A stretch of 64,000 nucleotides of DNA, taken from the NCBI RefSeq assembly GCF_003550065.1, contig NZ_QXDC01000002.1:372001-436000 (forward strand), read 5' to 3'. How positions within the stretch are numbered: position 1 is the first letter of the stretch; every line of letters starts with the position of its first letter. The translations under genes were made by a program, and so were the position numbers. Below are positions 54,190-64,000 of this stretch, piece by piece. This DNA is from Hephaestia caeni (GTDB lineage: Bacteria > Pseudomonadota > Alphaproteobacteria > Sphingomonadales > Sphingomonadaceae). The notes below the pieces were generated by a model. That model made no database searches, was not told the origin of the DNA, and worked only from the letters and a program-made list of their open reading frames with translations.

Positions 54190-55194
54190 ATGAAGCCGCT
54201 TGCCATCGCGTTGGGCGATCCCGCCGGGATCGGTCCCGAAATCGTCGCCAAGGCCTGGAGCCAGCGCAAGCAACGCCGGCTCGCGCCGTTCTTTGCCGTT
54301 GGCGATCCGCGGTCGGTGAAGGCGGTGTGGGACGGACCGGTGACGACGTTGCTCGAACCGGCGCAGGCGACGGCCGCCTTTGCGCAGGGGCTTCCCGTCC
54401 TGCCGATCGAGCGATCGGGCGATATCGCGCCCGGCCAGCCCGATCGCGCGGGCGCGCAGACGGCGCTCCGCTCGCTCGAAATCGCCACCGGGCTCGCGCA
54501 GACCTGCGCGGCGGGCGGGCTCGTCACCGGCCCGGTGTCGAAGGCGCAGCTTTACGACATCGGCTTCACGCATCCCGGGCAGACCGAGTTCGTGGCCGAA
54601 CGGTTCGGCGTCGCGGGCGAAAACGCGGTGATGATGCTGGCTGGCCCGTCGTTGCGGGTCGTGCCGATCACGACGCACATCCCGCTCGCGGCGGTCTCCG
54701 AGATTCTCTCGATCGATCTGCTCGTCGCCAAGGGGCGTGCGACCGCGCGCGGCTTGTGCCGCAATTTCGGGCTCGAAGCCCCGCGGCTCGCCTTTGCCGG
54801 GTTCAATCCGCACGCCGGCGAGCAAGGTGCGCTCGGCCGTGAGGAAATCGAGATCATCGCCCCTGCCGTCGACATTCTGCGCGCCGAAGGCATCGACGCG
54901 ACCGGCCCCTTCGCAGCCGATACGATGTTCCACCCCCGCGCCCGCGCGACATATGATGTCGCCCTCTGCTGTTACCACGACCAGGCTCTGATCCCGATCA
55001 AGACGCTGCATTTCGACGAGGGCGTCAATATGACGCTAGGCCTTCCGATCGTGCGGACCTCGCCCGATCACGGCACGGCGTTTGCGATCGCCGGCAAGGA
55101 TCGGGCCGAGCCGGGCGCGATGATCGCGGCGATCCAGCTTGCCGCGAGTGCGGTCGCGCATCGCCGCCTCGTCCTCGCCTGCCCGGCCGCGTGA
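54190..55194 (+). CDS. pdxA: 4-hydroxythreonine-4-phosphate dehydrogenase
   Basis: Vitamin B6 pathway enzyme that oxidises 4-hydroxythreonine phosphate. The ATG at 54190 puts '[11 protein letters not shown]' at residues 8-18; GTG at 54166 would add eight residues. Metal ligands are in '[21 protein letters not shown]' (quoted in part), '[16 protein letters not shown]', and '[13 protein letters not shown]'. The 334-aa length fits. The stop overlaps the GTG start of rsmA by 4 nt. Confidence 0.95.
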   Translation: MKPLAIALGDPAGIGPEIVAKAWSQRKQRRLAPFFAVGDPRSVKAVWDGPVTTLLEPAQATAAFAQGLPVLPIERSGDIAPGQPDRAGAQTALRSLEIATGLAQTCAAGGLVTGPVSKAQLYDIGFTHPGQTEFVAERFGVAGENAVMMLAGPSLRVVPITTHIPLAAVSEILSIDLLVAKGRATARGLCRNFGLEAPRLAFAGFNPHAGEQGALGREEIEIIAPAVDILRAEGIDATGPFAADTMFHPRARATYDVALCCYHDQALIPIKTLHFDEGVNMTLGLPIVRTSPDHGTAFAIAGKDRAEPGAMIAAIQLAASAVAHRRLVLACPAA

Positions 55195-56009
55195 CGGCAC
55201 TGCCGCCGCTCAGAGAGGTTATCGCGCAATATGGCCTGAGCGCGAGCAAGGCGCTTGGCCAGAATTTCCTGTTCGATGGCCAGCTCCTCGGCCGGATCGC
55301 CGCAATTCCGGGTGATCTTGCCAACGCCGAAATCCTCGAGATTGGCCCCGGTCCGGGCGGATTGACGCGCGCGTTGCTCACCGCGGGCGCGCGCGTGACG
55401 GCGATCGAACGCGACCGTCGTTGCATCCCCGCGCTCGACGAGCTTGCCGCTTTCTACCCCGGCCGGCTGCGCGTGATCGAGGGCGACGCGCTGGATATCG
55501 ACGCGCGCAGCTTGTTCGAGGGAACCCCCGCCATCGTCGCCAACCTGCCGTACAATGTCGGCACCGCGCTGTTCGTGCGCTGGCTCTCAGCCGACTGGCG
55601 GCCGTGGTGGCGAAGCCTGACGCTGATGTTCCAGCGCGAGGTGGCTGATCGGATTGTCGCCGCCCCCGGCAGCACCGCCTATGGCCGGCTCGCCGTTCTT
55701 GCCCAATGGCGGGCGCAGGCGCGGATCGCGATGACCGTCCACCGCTCCGCCTTCACGCCGCCGCCCAAGGTGATGTCGGCGGTCGTCCATGTGACGCCGA
55801 TCGATGCGCCGCGCGGCGTGCGGTTCGATGTGCTGGAACGGGTCACCGCCGCCGCCTTCGGCCAGCGCCGCAAGATGCTGCGGCAGAGCCTAAAGGGCGT
55901 GCCCGGCGCCCCCGCGGCGCTGGATACGCTCGGTATCGACCCGACGCGGCGGGCGGAAACGCTGGCGGTCGACGAGTTCGTCGCGCTGGCGCGCACGCTT
56001 TCGAACTGA
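55191..56009 (+). CDS. rsmA: 16S rRNA (adenine1518-N6/1519-N6)-dimethyltransferase
   Basis: KsgA methyltransferase that dimethylates two adenosines in the 3' terminal loop of 16S rRNA and acts in 30S assembly. The 272-residue protein has 'LGQNFLFDG', the SAM-binding '[16 protein letters not shown]' and the catalytic NLPY in '[15 protein letters not shown]'. The GTG start overlaps pdxA. The stop is 3 nt from the stop of the convergent TPR gene. Confidence 0.97.
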   Translation: MTALPPLREVIAQYGLSASKALGQNFLFDGQLLGRIAAIPGDLANAEILEIGPGPGGLTRALLTAGARVTAIERDRRCIPALDELAAFYPGRLRVIEGDALDIDARSLFEGTPAIVANLPYNVGTALFVRWLSADWRPWWRSLTLMFQREVADRIVAAPGSTAYGRLAVLAQWRAQARIAMTVHRSAFTPPPKVMSAVVHVTPIDAPRGVRFDVLERVTAAAFGQRRKMLRQSLKGVPGAPAALDTLGIDPTRRAETLAVDEFVALARTLSN

Positions 56010-56012
56010 GTC

Positions 56013-56525
56013 TTATTCCGCCGACGTAGCGGCGTGCGCCTCGTTCTCGGTCTTGGATGCCAGCGCGGTCGCGGGTGGCCCCTTGGCGATCGCGGCCGTG
56101 AGCGCGCTCGCTTCGGGGCAAGCATTGGCGCAAAGGCGCCGGATTTTGGCGAGATCGGCCTTGGCCTGCTCGACCGCCCCACGCGCGACCAGCGCTTCAC
56201 CCTCGCCGCGCAACGCGGCGATGTCGTTGGGGTCGAGGTTGAGCGCTTCGCGATAGAGCCGGATGGCCTTGCCCGGCATGCCACGTTTGTGGGTCACATC
56301 GCCCAGCGCCACGAACGCGGCGCGGTTGCGTGGATCGACCGCAAGAGCGGTTTCGAGCGTATCCGCCGCACTATCGAGATCGCCTGCTTTCGCCGCCGCC
56401 TCGCCCTCGGTGAGCAGCGCCGTCGAGCGCGCGTCGATCTGGTCGTCGCGCTTTTGCCCGTGCAGCGCGGTCGAAACGGTGACCAGCGTCAGCGCAGCGG
56501 CGATGGCGACCGAGGTGAAACGCAT
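56013..56525 (-). CDS. TPR-repeat exported protein
   Basis: A 170-residue protein from the ATG at 56525 ('MRFTSVAIAAALTLVTVS') with an N-terminal signal peptide or anchor and about three tetratricopeptide units ('LTEGEAAAKAGDLDSAADTLETAL', split; 'AAFVALGDVTHKRGMPGKAIRLY'; 'IAALRGEGEALVARGAVEQAK'). It ends in an Ala/Thr-rich tail, with a Cys pair ('RLCANACPEA'). It is probably a periplasmic scaffold; the partner is unknown. It follows rsmB by 32 nt on the same strand. Confidence 0.85.
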   Translation of the reverse strand: MRFTSVAIAAALTLVTVSTALHGQKRDDQIDARSTALLTEGEAAAKAGDLDSAADTLETALAVDPRNRAAFVALGDVTHKRGMPGKAIRLYREALNLDPNDIAALRGEGEALVARGAVEQAKADLAKIRRLCANACPEASALTAAIAKGPPATALASKTENEAHAATSAE

Positions 56526-56557
56526 GACATTCTCCAGCATCGGCGTGGGGTTCAGGG

Positions 56558-59262
<2,705 letters not shown>

Positions 59263-59337
59263 CTAGGGGCCGAACGCGAACGCCTCGTATCCGGTTTTTG
59301 ATGAGGGTTGCGCCAGCTTGTGCTAGCGTCGTCACAG

Positions 59338-59355
59338 GTCGGCAGCGCTGCCGAC
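59338..59355. repeat. 18-bp perfect palindrome upstream of the SPFH gene
   Basis: GTCGGCAGCGCTGCCGAC is a perfect palindrome with no spacer, 16 nt before the SPFH start codon in the guaB/SPFH divergent gap. It may be a protein-binding operator or a leader hairpin. Confidence 0.45.
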
Positions 59356-59371
59356 GTGAGCTGTATCGGGG

Positions 59372-60352
59372 ATGATGATGGGTTTGATCGCTGTGGTGCT
59401 GGTGCTGGTCCTGGTGCTCTTGTACCTGATGTCGAGCGTGAAGATCGTCCATCAGGGCTATCAATACACGATCGAGCATTTCGGCCGTTTCACCAAGGTC
59501 GCGCCGCCGGGATTCAATTTCTACCCCGCGTTCTTCTATCGTGTCGGCCGCAAGGTGAACATGATGGAGCAGGTGCTCGATATTCCCGGGCAGGAGATCA
59601 TCACCAAGGACAACGCGATGGTCGCGGTGGACGGCGTGGTGTTCTTCCAGGTGCTCGATGCGGCCAAGGCGGCCTATGAGGTGTCCGACCTGTTCGTCGG
59701 CATCATGCAGCTTTCGACCACCAACCTGCGCACGGTGATGGGATCGATGGATCTCGACGAAACCTTGTCCAAGCGCGACGAGATCAACGTGCGGTTGCTC
59801 AACGTTGTCGATCACGCGACCAACCCCTGGGGCGTCAAGATCACGCGTGTGGAGATCAAGGACATCCGCCCGCCGACCGACATCGTCAACGCGATGGCCC
59901 GCCAGATGAAGGCCGAGCGCGAGAAACGCGCCAATATCCTCGACGCCGAAGGCGCGCGCGCCAGCGCGATCCTACGCGCCGAGGGCGAGAAGCAATCGAA
60001 AATCCTCGAGGCCGAGGGCCGGCGCGAAGCCGTGTTCCGCGATTCGGAAGCCCGCGAGCGCTCGGCGCAGGCCGAAGCCAAGGCGACGCAGGTCGTGTCG
60101 GACGCGATCGCCTCGGGCGGCACGCAGGCGATCAACTATTTCGTCGCGCAGAAATATGTCGAAGCGGTGGGGAAATTCGCCACCTCGCCCAATGCCAAGA
60201 CGATCCTGTTCCCCGTCGAGGCGACCCAGTTGATCGGCACGCTGGGCGGGATCGGCGAACTCGCCAAGGAAGCGCTCGGCACCCATGCGCCGGCGCCGCC
60301 CGCCGCGCCCGCGCCACGCAAGCGCGGGCCGTTCGAACCCGACACCCAATGA
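59372..60352 (+). CDS. SPFH/Band 7 membrane protein (QmcA/stomatin-like)
   Basis: A 326-residue protein with one N-terminal membrane helix (residues 3-20), the Band 7/SPFH domain ('[22 protein letters not shown]', split; '[20 protein letters not shown]', '[20 protein letters not shown]'), a Glu/Ala/Arg-rich coiled coil and a Pro-rich tail. QmcA/slipin-type proteins form large membrane rings with NfeD partners. The ATG at 59372 is followed by an ATG-ATG run; the start at 59372 is consistent with the TTGATG-spaced leader. Its stop overlaps the NfeD gene. Confidence 0.93.
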   Translation: MMMGLIAVVLVLVLVLLYLMSSVKIVHQGYQYTIEHFGRFTKVAPPGFNFYPAFFYRVGRKVNMMEQVLDIPGQEIITKDNAMVAVDGVVFFQVLDAAKAAYEVSDLFVGIMQLSTTNLRTVMGSMDLDETLSKRDEINVRLLNVVDHATNPWGVKITRVEIKDIRPPTDIVNAMARQMKAEREKRANILDAEGARASAILRAEGEKQSKILEAEGRREAVFRDSEARERSAQAEAKATQVVSDAIASGGTQAINYFVAQKYVEAVGKFATSPNAKTILFPVEATQLIGTLGGIGELAKEALGTHAPAPPAAPAPRKRGPFEPDTQ

Positions 60353-60810
60353 ACCTGGGCACACTCGTCGGCGAGGCGGGGTGGCTGTGGCTGATCCTCG
60401 CGGTGGGGCTCGGCATCGCCGAATTGCTGGCGCCGGGCGTCTTCCTGATCTTCCTCGCGATCGCGGCGGCGATCACCGGCGTGGCGACGTTGGTGCTCGC
60501 CGATCTATCGCCGGTGGCGCAACTGGTGTCGTTCGGCGTGTGGACCGCCGTTGCGGTCCTCATCGGTAGACGCTGGTATCGCGATTATCCGGTCGAATCG
60601 GCCGATCCGCTGCTCAACGACCGTGCGGCGCGGCTGATCGGCGACATCGTCGTCGTTACCGACGCGATCGAAAACGGCGCGGGCCGCGTGCGCGTCGGTG
60701 ACGGCACCTGGCCCGCGCACGGTCCTGACGTGCCGGTGGGCGCGCATGTACGCATCACCGGGATCGATTCGGGCGCGCTGCTTATCGAACCGGAGGCGGC
60801 CAGCCGCTGA
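60349..60810 (+). CDS. NfeD-like membrane protein with OB fold
   Basis: A 153-residue partner of the SPFH protein. It has two to three membrane helices in the N-terminal half ('[21 protein letters not shown]', split; '[19 protein letters not shown]') and a C-terminal OB fold ('[21 protein letters not shown]', quoted partly; '[16 protein letters not shown]'). Short NfeD proteins and stomatin-type SPFH proteins co-occur in operons and probably form a ring complex; the 4-nt overlap fits this. Confidence 0.9.
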   Translation: MNLGTLVGEAGWLWLILAVGLGIAELLAPGVFLIFLAIAAAITGVATLVLADLSPVAQLVSFGVWTAVAVLIGRRWYRDYPVESADPLLNDRAARLIGDIVVVTDAIENGAGRVRVGDGTWPAHGPDVPVGAHVRITGIDSGALLIEPEAASR

Positions 60811-60839
60811 CACGACCGTCCGCGCATCATGGCGTTGCT

Positions 60840-61148
60840 TCAGCGCTTGAAGAATCCGGAGACCATGTCGCCCAGCCCGCCGGCACCGCCCTGCGCACCC
60901 AGCAATTCCGCGAAGCGCCCGAGCGCGCCCTCGCCGCCGATATGATCGACGATCTGCCGCATCGAATCGCTGGAAAGGCCCGTCGCGGCCGCCGCCTGCT
61001 CCGCGGTATCGCCGGGCTGGGGATGCGCCTGCGCGAGCGCCGAGACGGCTTGCTCCACCTGCGCGGGATCGAGCCCGACCTTCTCGGCAAGGTTCGCGAT
61101 ATCGACATTGTTCGTGATCTGGCCCAGCAGCCCGTCAAGCATTCCCAT
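60840..61148 (-). CDS. YidB/DUF937-family small protein
   Basis: A 102-residue protein from the ATG at 61148 ('MGMLDGLLGQITNNVDIANL'), with helical repeats and Gly/Ala-rich segments ('GGEGALGRFAELLGAQGG') ending 'GDMVSGFFKR'. This is the DUF937/YidB family, function unknown. It lies downstream of pckA on the same strand (80 nt gap). Confidence 0.85.
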   Translation of the reverse strand: MGMLDGLLGQITNNVDIANLAEKVGLDPAQVEQAVSALAQAHPQPGDTAEQAAAATGLSSDSMRQIVDHIGGEGALGRFAELLGAQGGAGGLGDMVSGFFKR

Positions 61149-61228
61149 GTGTCGTCTCCTGCGATGACGGCCTCGTTTAGCACGGATCGGCCAGCGGCGC
61201 GACGCGGCGGCGCATCCAACGACAGGGG

Positions 61229-62836
61229 CTACTCGCAAGCGACCGCGATACTCGGCGCCGCGCGGCGAACCCCATCGTCGACATGATCGGCGAACTGCGC
61301 GAAATTCTCGACGAACAGGTCGGCAAGCCGCGCCGCCGTGGCGTCATAGGCCTGTTTGTCGGCCCAGGTCTGGCGCGGATCGAGGATCGCCGGATCGACC
61401 CCCGGCACCGCAATCGGCACCTTGAAACCGAAATTGGGATCGCTGCGAAACTCGGCCTGGTTGAGGCTGCCGTCCAGCGCGGCATTGAGCAATGCGCGCG
61501 TCGCCTTGATCGGCATCCTTGTGCCCTCGCCGTAACGGCCGCCCGTCCAGCCGGTATTGACCAGCCAGCAATCGACGCCGCCGCGCGCGATCCGCTCCTT
61601 GAGCAAATTGCCGTAGACCGACGGATGGCGCGGCATGAACGGCGCACCGAAACAGGTCGAAAAGGTCGCCTGTGGCTCGGTGACGCCGATCTCGGTGCCG
61701 GCGACCTTGGCGGTATAGCCGGACAGGAAATGATACATGGCCTGATCGGGCGTCAGCCGGGCGATCGGCGGCAATACGCCGAACGCATCGGCGGTCAGCA
61801 TGATGATGTTGCGCGGCACCGGCCCCATATTGTCGGCGCTCGCGTTGGGGATGCAATCGATCGGGTAAGCCCCGCGCGAATTCTCGGCGAGGCTGGCATC
61901 GTCGAAATCGAGAGTCCGCTCGATCGGATCCATCACGACATTCTCGAGCACGGTGCCGAAGCGCTTCGTGGTCGCGAAAATCTCAGGCTCGGCCTCCTCG
62001 GAAAGCCGGATCATCTTGGCGTAGCAGCCGCCTTCGAAATTGAACACGGCGGTGTCGGACCAGCCATGTTCGTCGTCGCCGATCAACGTGCGGCTGGCGT
62101 CGGCGGACAGCGTTGTCTTGCCGGTTCCCGACAGCCCGAAGAACACCGCCGTATCGCCTTTGGGGCCGATATTGGCTGAACAATGCATCGGCATGATGCC
62201 CTTGGGGGGCAGCAGATAGTTGAGCAGGCCGAACACCGATTTCTTCATCTCGCCGGCATAAGCGGTGCCGCCGATCAGGATCAGCTTGTCGGTGAGGTTG
62301 ACCGCGATCACCGTCTCGCTCCGGCAGCCGTGGCGCGCGGGATCGGCGCGGAAGCTCGGCAGGTCGATGACGGTGTAATCGGGCGCGAAGCCGCGTAGTT
62401 CCTCGATCTCGGGCCGCACAAGCATCGTGCGGATGAACAGACTGTGCCACGCCAGTTCGGTGACCACGCGAACGCAGACGCGGTGCTCGGGCTGCGAACC
62501 GCCGTGAAGATCCTGGACGAACAACGCGCTCTTGTCGGCAAGGGCGGCCAGGAAATCGGCCTTGAGCGCGGCGAAATGCGCATGCGTCATCGGCTGGTTG
62601 GCGGCGCCCCACCAGATCGTATCAGCGGTTTCGGCGTCGCGGACGGTGAACTTGTCGTTCGCCGAGCGGCCGGTGTGCCGCCCCGTCGCGACGACGAGCG
62701 GGCCATCGGCGGCGAGATGCCCCTCGCCGCGGACCACCGCCGCCTCGACCAGCGGCGCCGTCGGCAGATTCCAGTGAAGTTGCGCATCCGTGCGGATGCC
62801 CTGGGCATCGAGGCCCATGAGCGGCGTACGTTTCAC
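61229..62836 (-). CDS. pckA: Phosphoenolpyruvate carboxykinase (ATP)
   Basis: Gluconeogenic enzyme converting oxaloacetate and ATP to PEP. From the GTG at 62836, with GGGAG 9 nt upstream, the product is 535 aa; the frame upstream to 62887 is open (TTG) but the GTG start gives the usual N-terminus. Motifs are 'TGRSANDKF', '[14 protein letters not shown]', the kinase loop '[15 protein letters not shown]' and 'NFEGGCYAK'. Divergent from chvI, the classical alphaproteobacterial arrangement. Confidence 0.96.
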   Translation of the reverse strand: MKRTPLMGLDAQGIRTDAQLHWNLPTAPLVEAAVVRGEGHLAADGPLVVATGRHTGRSANDKFTVRDAETADTIWWGAANQPMTHAHFAALKADFLAALADKSALFVQDLHGGSQPEHRVCVRVVTELAWHSLFIRTMLVRPEIEELRGFAPDYTVIDLPSFRADPARHGCRSETVIAVNLTDKLILIGGTAYAGEMKKSVFGLLNYLLPPKGIMPMHCSANIGPKGDTAVFFGLSGTGKTTLSADASRTLIGDDEHGWSDTAVFNFEGGCYAKMIRLSEEAEPEIFATTKRFGTVLENVVMDPIERTLDFDDASLAENSRGAYPIDCIPNASADNMGPVPRNIIMLTADAFGVLPPIARLTPDQAMYHFLSGYTAKVAGTEIGVTEPQATFSTCFGAPFMPRHPSVYGNLLKERIARGGVDCWLVNTGWTGGRYGEGTRMPIKATRALLNAALDGSLNQAEFRSDPNFGFKVPIAVPGVDPAILDPRQTWADKQAYDATAARLADLFVENFAQFADHVDDGVRRAAPSIAVACE

Positions 62837-62938
62837 GATCTGTTCTCCCACATCATCGGTGCGCTCTGTCGTCGCATCCGATACCAAATTGCGTCGCGCT
62901 TATCGGGCGGCCCTATCATCGTCAAACGCCCGAGTTGA

Positions 62939-62955
62939 GCAATCGACGCGATTGC
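62939..62955. promoter_or_regulatory. Inverted repeat GCAATCG-ACG-CGATTGC between pckA and chvI
   Basis: A perfect 7-bp inverted repeat with a 3-bp spacer, centred 47 nt before the chvI start and 111 nt before the pckA start. It is a candidate operator for divergent control; the binding protein (possibly ChvI itself) is not known. Confidence 0.45.
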
Positions 62956-62993
62956 CCTACGCGATTCGTCCACAGCACGGAGACGCCCCGCGC

Positions 62994-63698
62994 ATGACCG
63001 CCACGATCGCGCTTGTCGACGATGATCGCAATATCCTGACCTCGGTTTCGATCGCTTTGCAGGCCGAAGGGTTCCTGACGCGCGTCTATTCGGATGGCGA
63101 GGCGGCGCTGAAGGCGCTGATCGAGAACCCGCCCGACCTTGCCGTGCTCGATATCAAGATGCCCAGGATGGACGGACTCGAACTGCTGCGCCGCCTGCGC
63201 GAGAAGCTGACGACCCCCGTCATCTTCCTCACTTCAAAGGACGACGAACTCGATGAGGCGCTCGGGCTCGCGATGGGCGCGGACGATTATATCGCCAAAC
63301 CTTTTTCGCAGCGGCTGTTGATCGCGCGGATCAGGGCGATCCTCCGCCGGACCGAGCTTGCCCAGGGCATCATCGAGGGCGACGAGGAAACGGCCGAAGT
63401 GCTGATACGCGGCCGGCTGTCGATGGACCCGCCGCGCCACCGCGTGACCTGGAACGGCAAGTCCGTGACGCTGACCGTCACCGAGTTCCTGATCCTGGAG
63501 ACGCTGGCGCAGCGGCCCGGCATCGTGAAGACGCGCAACCAGTTGATGGATGCTGCCTATCACGACGACATCTATGTGGACGACCGCACGATCGACAGCC
63601 ACATCAAGCGCATTCGCCGCAAATTCCGTCAATTCGACCCCGAGTTCGACGCAATCGAAACACTGTATGGCGCCGGTTACCGATTCTCCGAGGAGTGA
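62994..63698 (+). CDS. chvI: ChvI, two-component response regulator
   Basis: OmpR-family regulator of the ChvG-ChvI system, which responds to acid or envelope stress in Agrobacterium, Sinorhizobium and Caulobacter. The ATG at 62994 gives 234 aa with a receiver domain ('LVDDDRN', acceptor Asp in '[13 protein letters not shown]', Lys in 'YIAKPFSQR') and a winged-helix domain ('[13 protein letters not shown]', '[10 protein letters not shown]'). The frame is open upstream, but the upstream part lies antisense to pckA. Confidence 0.94.
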   Translation: MTATIALVDDDRNILTSVSIALQAEGFLTRVYSDGEAALKALIENPPDLAVLDIKMPRMDGLELLRRLREKLTTPVIFLTSKDDELDEALGLAMGADDYIAKPFSQRLLIARIRAILRRTELAQGIIEGDEETAEVLIRGRLSMDPPRHRVTWNGKSVTLTVTEFLILETLAQRPGIVKTRNQLMDAAYHDDIYVDDRTIDSHIKRIRRKFRQFDPEFDAIETLYGAGYRFSEE

Positions 63699-64000
63699 TG
63701 ACGGCGATCTCGCGCTCCGCTGGTCGGGCCGGGTCTCGCTCACGCCGCGTATCCTCGCGGTCAACATCTTCGCGCTGGCGCTGCTCGCGGGCGGGTTCTT
63801 CTATCTCGATTCGTATCGCAGCCGGATCGAGGACAGCCGGGTCGCCCAGGCCGCGCGCGAGGTGCGGCTCGTTGCCGAAGCGCTCGCCGATGCCGCCCCC
63901 GAGCGTCGCGATCGGCTGCTGCTCCGCCTGGCGCGCGATACCGGCGCGCGAATCCGCCTCTACGACGATAGCGGTGACGAAATCGCCGACAGCCGTGATC
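63667..64000 (+). CDS. chvG: ChvG, sensor histidine kinase, N-terminal part (3' end outside the window)
   Basis: The frame from the ATG at 63667 overlaps chvI by 32 nt and runs open to the window end (111 codons). Residues '[21 protein letters not shown]' (quoted in two: [21 protein letters not shown]) lead to a transmembrane helix '[21 protein letters not shown]' (approximately residues 29-48) and the start of the periplasmic sensor domain ('[17 protein letters not shown]'), as in ChvG/ExoS sensors. No alternative ATG in this frame fits better. The kinase core is beyond the window. Confidence 0.85.
   Translation, partial: MAPVTDSPRSDDGDLALRWSGRVSLTPRILAVNIFALALLAGGFFYLDSYRSRIEDSRVAQAAREVRLVAEALADAAPERRDRLLLRLARDTGARIRLYDDSGDEIADSRD

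Overview
The window is a dense, GC-rich, gene-packed chromosomal segment typical of an alphaproteobacterium of the order Sphingomonadales (Sphingomonas or a close relative). The grounds are the order dusB-ntrB-ntrC-ntrY-ntrX-hfq-hflX, the pckA/chvI/chvG junction, an IspD-IspF fusion, an Hfq with two Sm domains in one chain, RatA/Coq10 next to LipA, a DUF2066 protein next to Hda and Ppk, many GTG/TTG starts and many 1-4 nt stop/start overlaps. No phage, IS element, CRISPR array or rRNA was found. One tRNA (Ser, TGA) is present.

Layout. 1-9.2 kb: end of pyrH, then frr, uppS, cdsA, dxr, rseP, bamA, ompH/skp and fabZ, a conserved envelope/isoprenoid/lipid A operon, followed by rpmE with its own promoter and terminator. 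9.2-12 kb is the least standard part: a PilZ protein, an SMR (Gdx/SugE-like) exporter with a guanidine-II-like hairpin in its leader, a heme-binding beta-barrel protein, a fragmentary ORF, an AT-richer orphan membrane protein and tRNA-Ser. 12-20.5 kb: one long run of overlapping genes for cell-wall hydrolysis, replication and translation (MltB-type transglycosylase, SPOR protein, DacA-type carboxypeptidase, tmk, holB, metG, tatD, an MBL hydrolase, a retropepsin-like protein). 20.5-30.4 kb: mazG converging on the hfq-hflX and dusB/ntr nitrogen-regulation block. 30.5-35.4 kb: ispDF, a secreted unknown, pncC, ratA, lipA, beta-carbonic anhydrase, a GreA/GreB C-terminal-domain protein and a tiny helix-turn-helix protein.

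35.4-44.5 kb: aspS and rnd diverge from a REP inverted pair (REPIN); then an I78 inhibitor lipoprotein, ppx, ppk, hda and a DUF2066 protein. 44.5-50.3 kb: purM, purN, a YjbR protein, a membrane protein, a GNAT protein, ndk, holC and pepA. 50.4-56 kb: lptD, surA, pdxA, rsmA. 56-61 kb: a TPR protein, rsmB, guaB, then the SPFH (QmcA-like)/NfeD pair and a YidB/DUF937 protein. 61.2-64 kb: pckA divergent from chvI and the start of chvG, which runs off the window.

Functional themes are outer-membrane biogenesis (bamA, skp, rseP, lptD, surA, fabZ), peptidoglycan turnover, isoprenoid supply (uppS, dxr, ispDF), nitrogen signalling (NtrBC and NtrYX), polyphosphate metabolism linked to replication control (ppk/ppx/hda) and purine synthesis. 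I did not find a convincing new multi-gene defence or metabolic system. The items most worth following up are the two-domain Hfq, the hairpin before the SMR gene, the orphan gene beside tRNA-Ser, the REPIN, and three clean palindromes in promoter regions.
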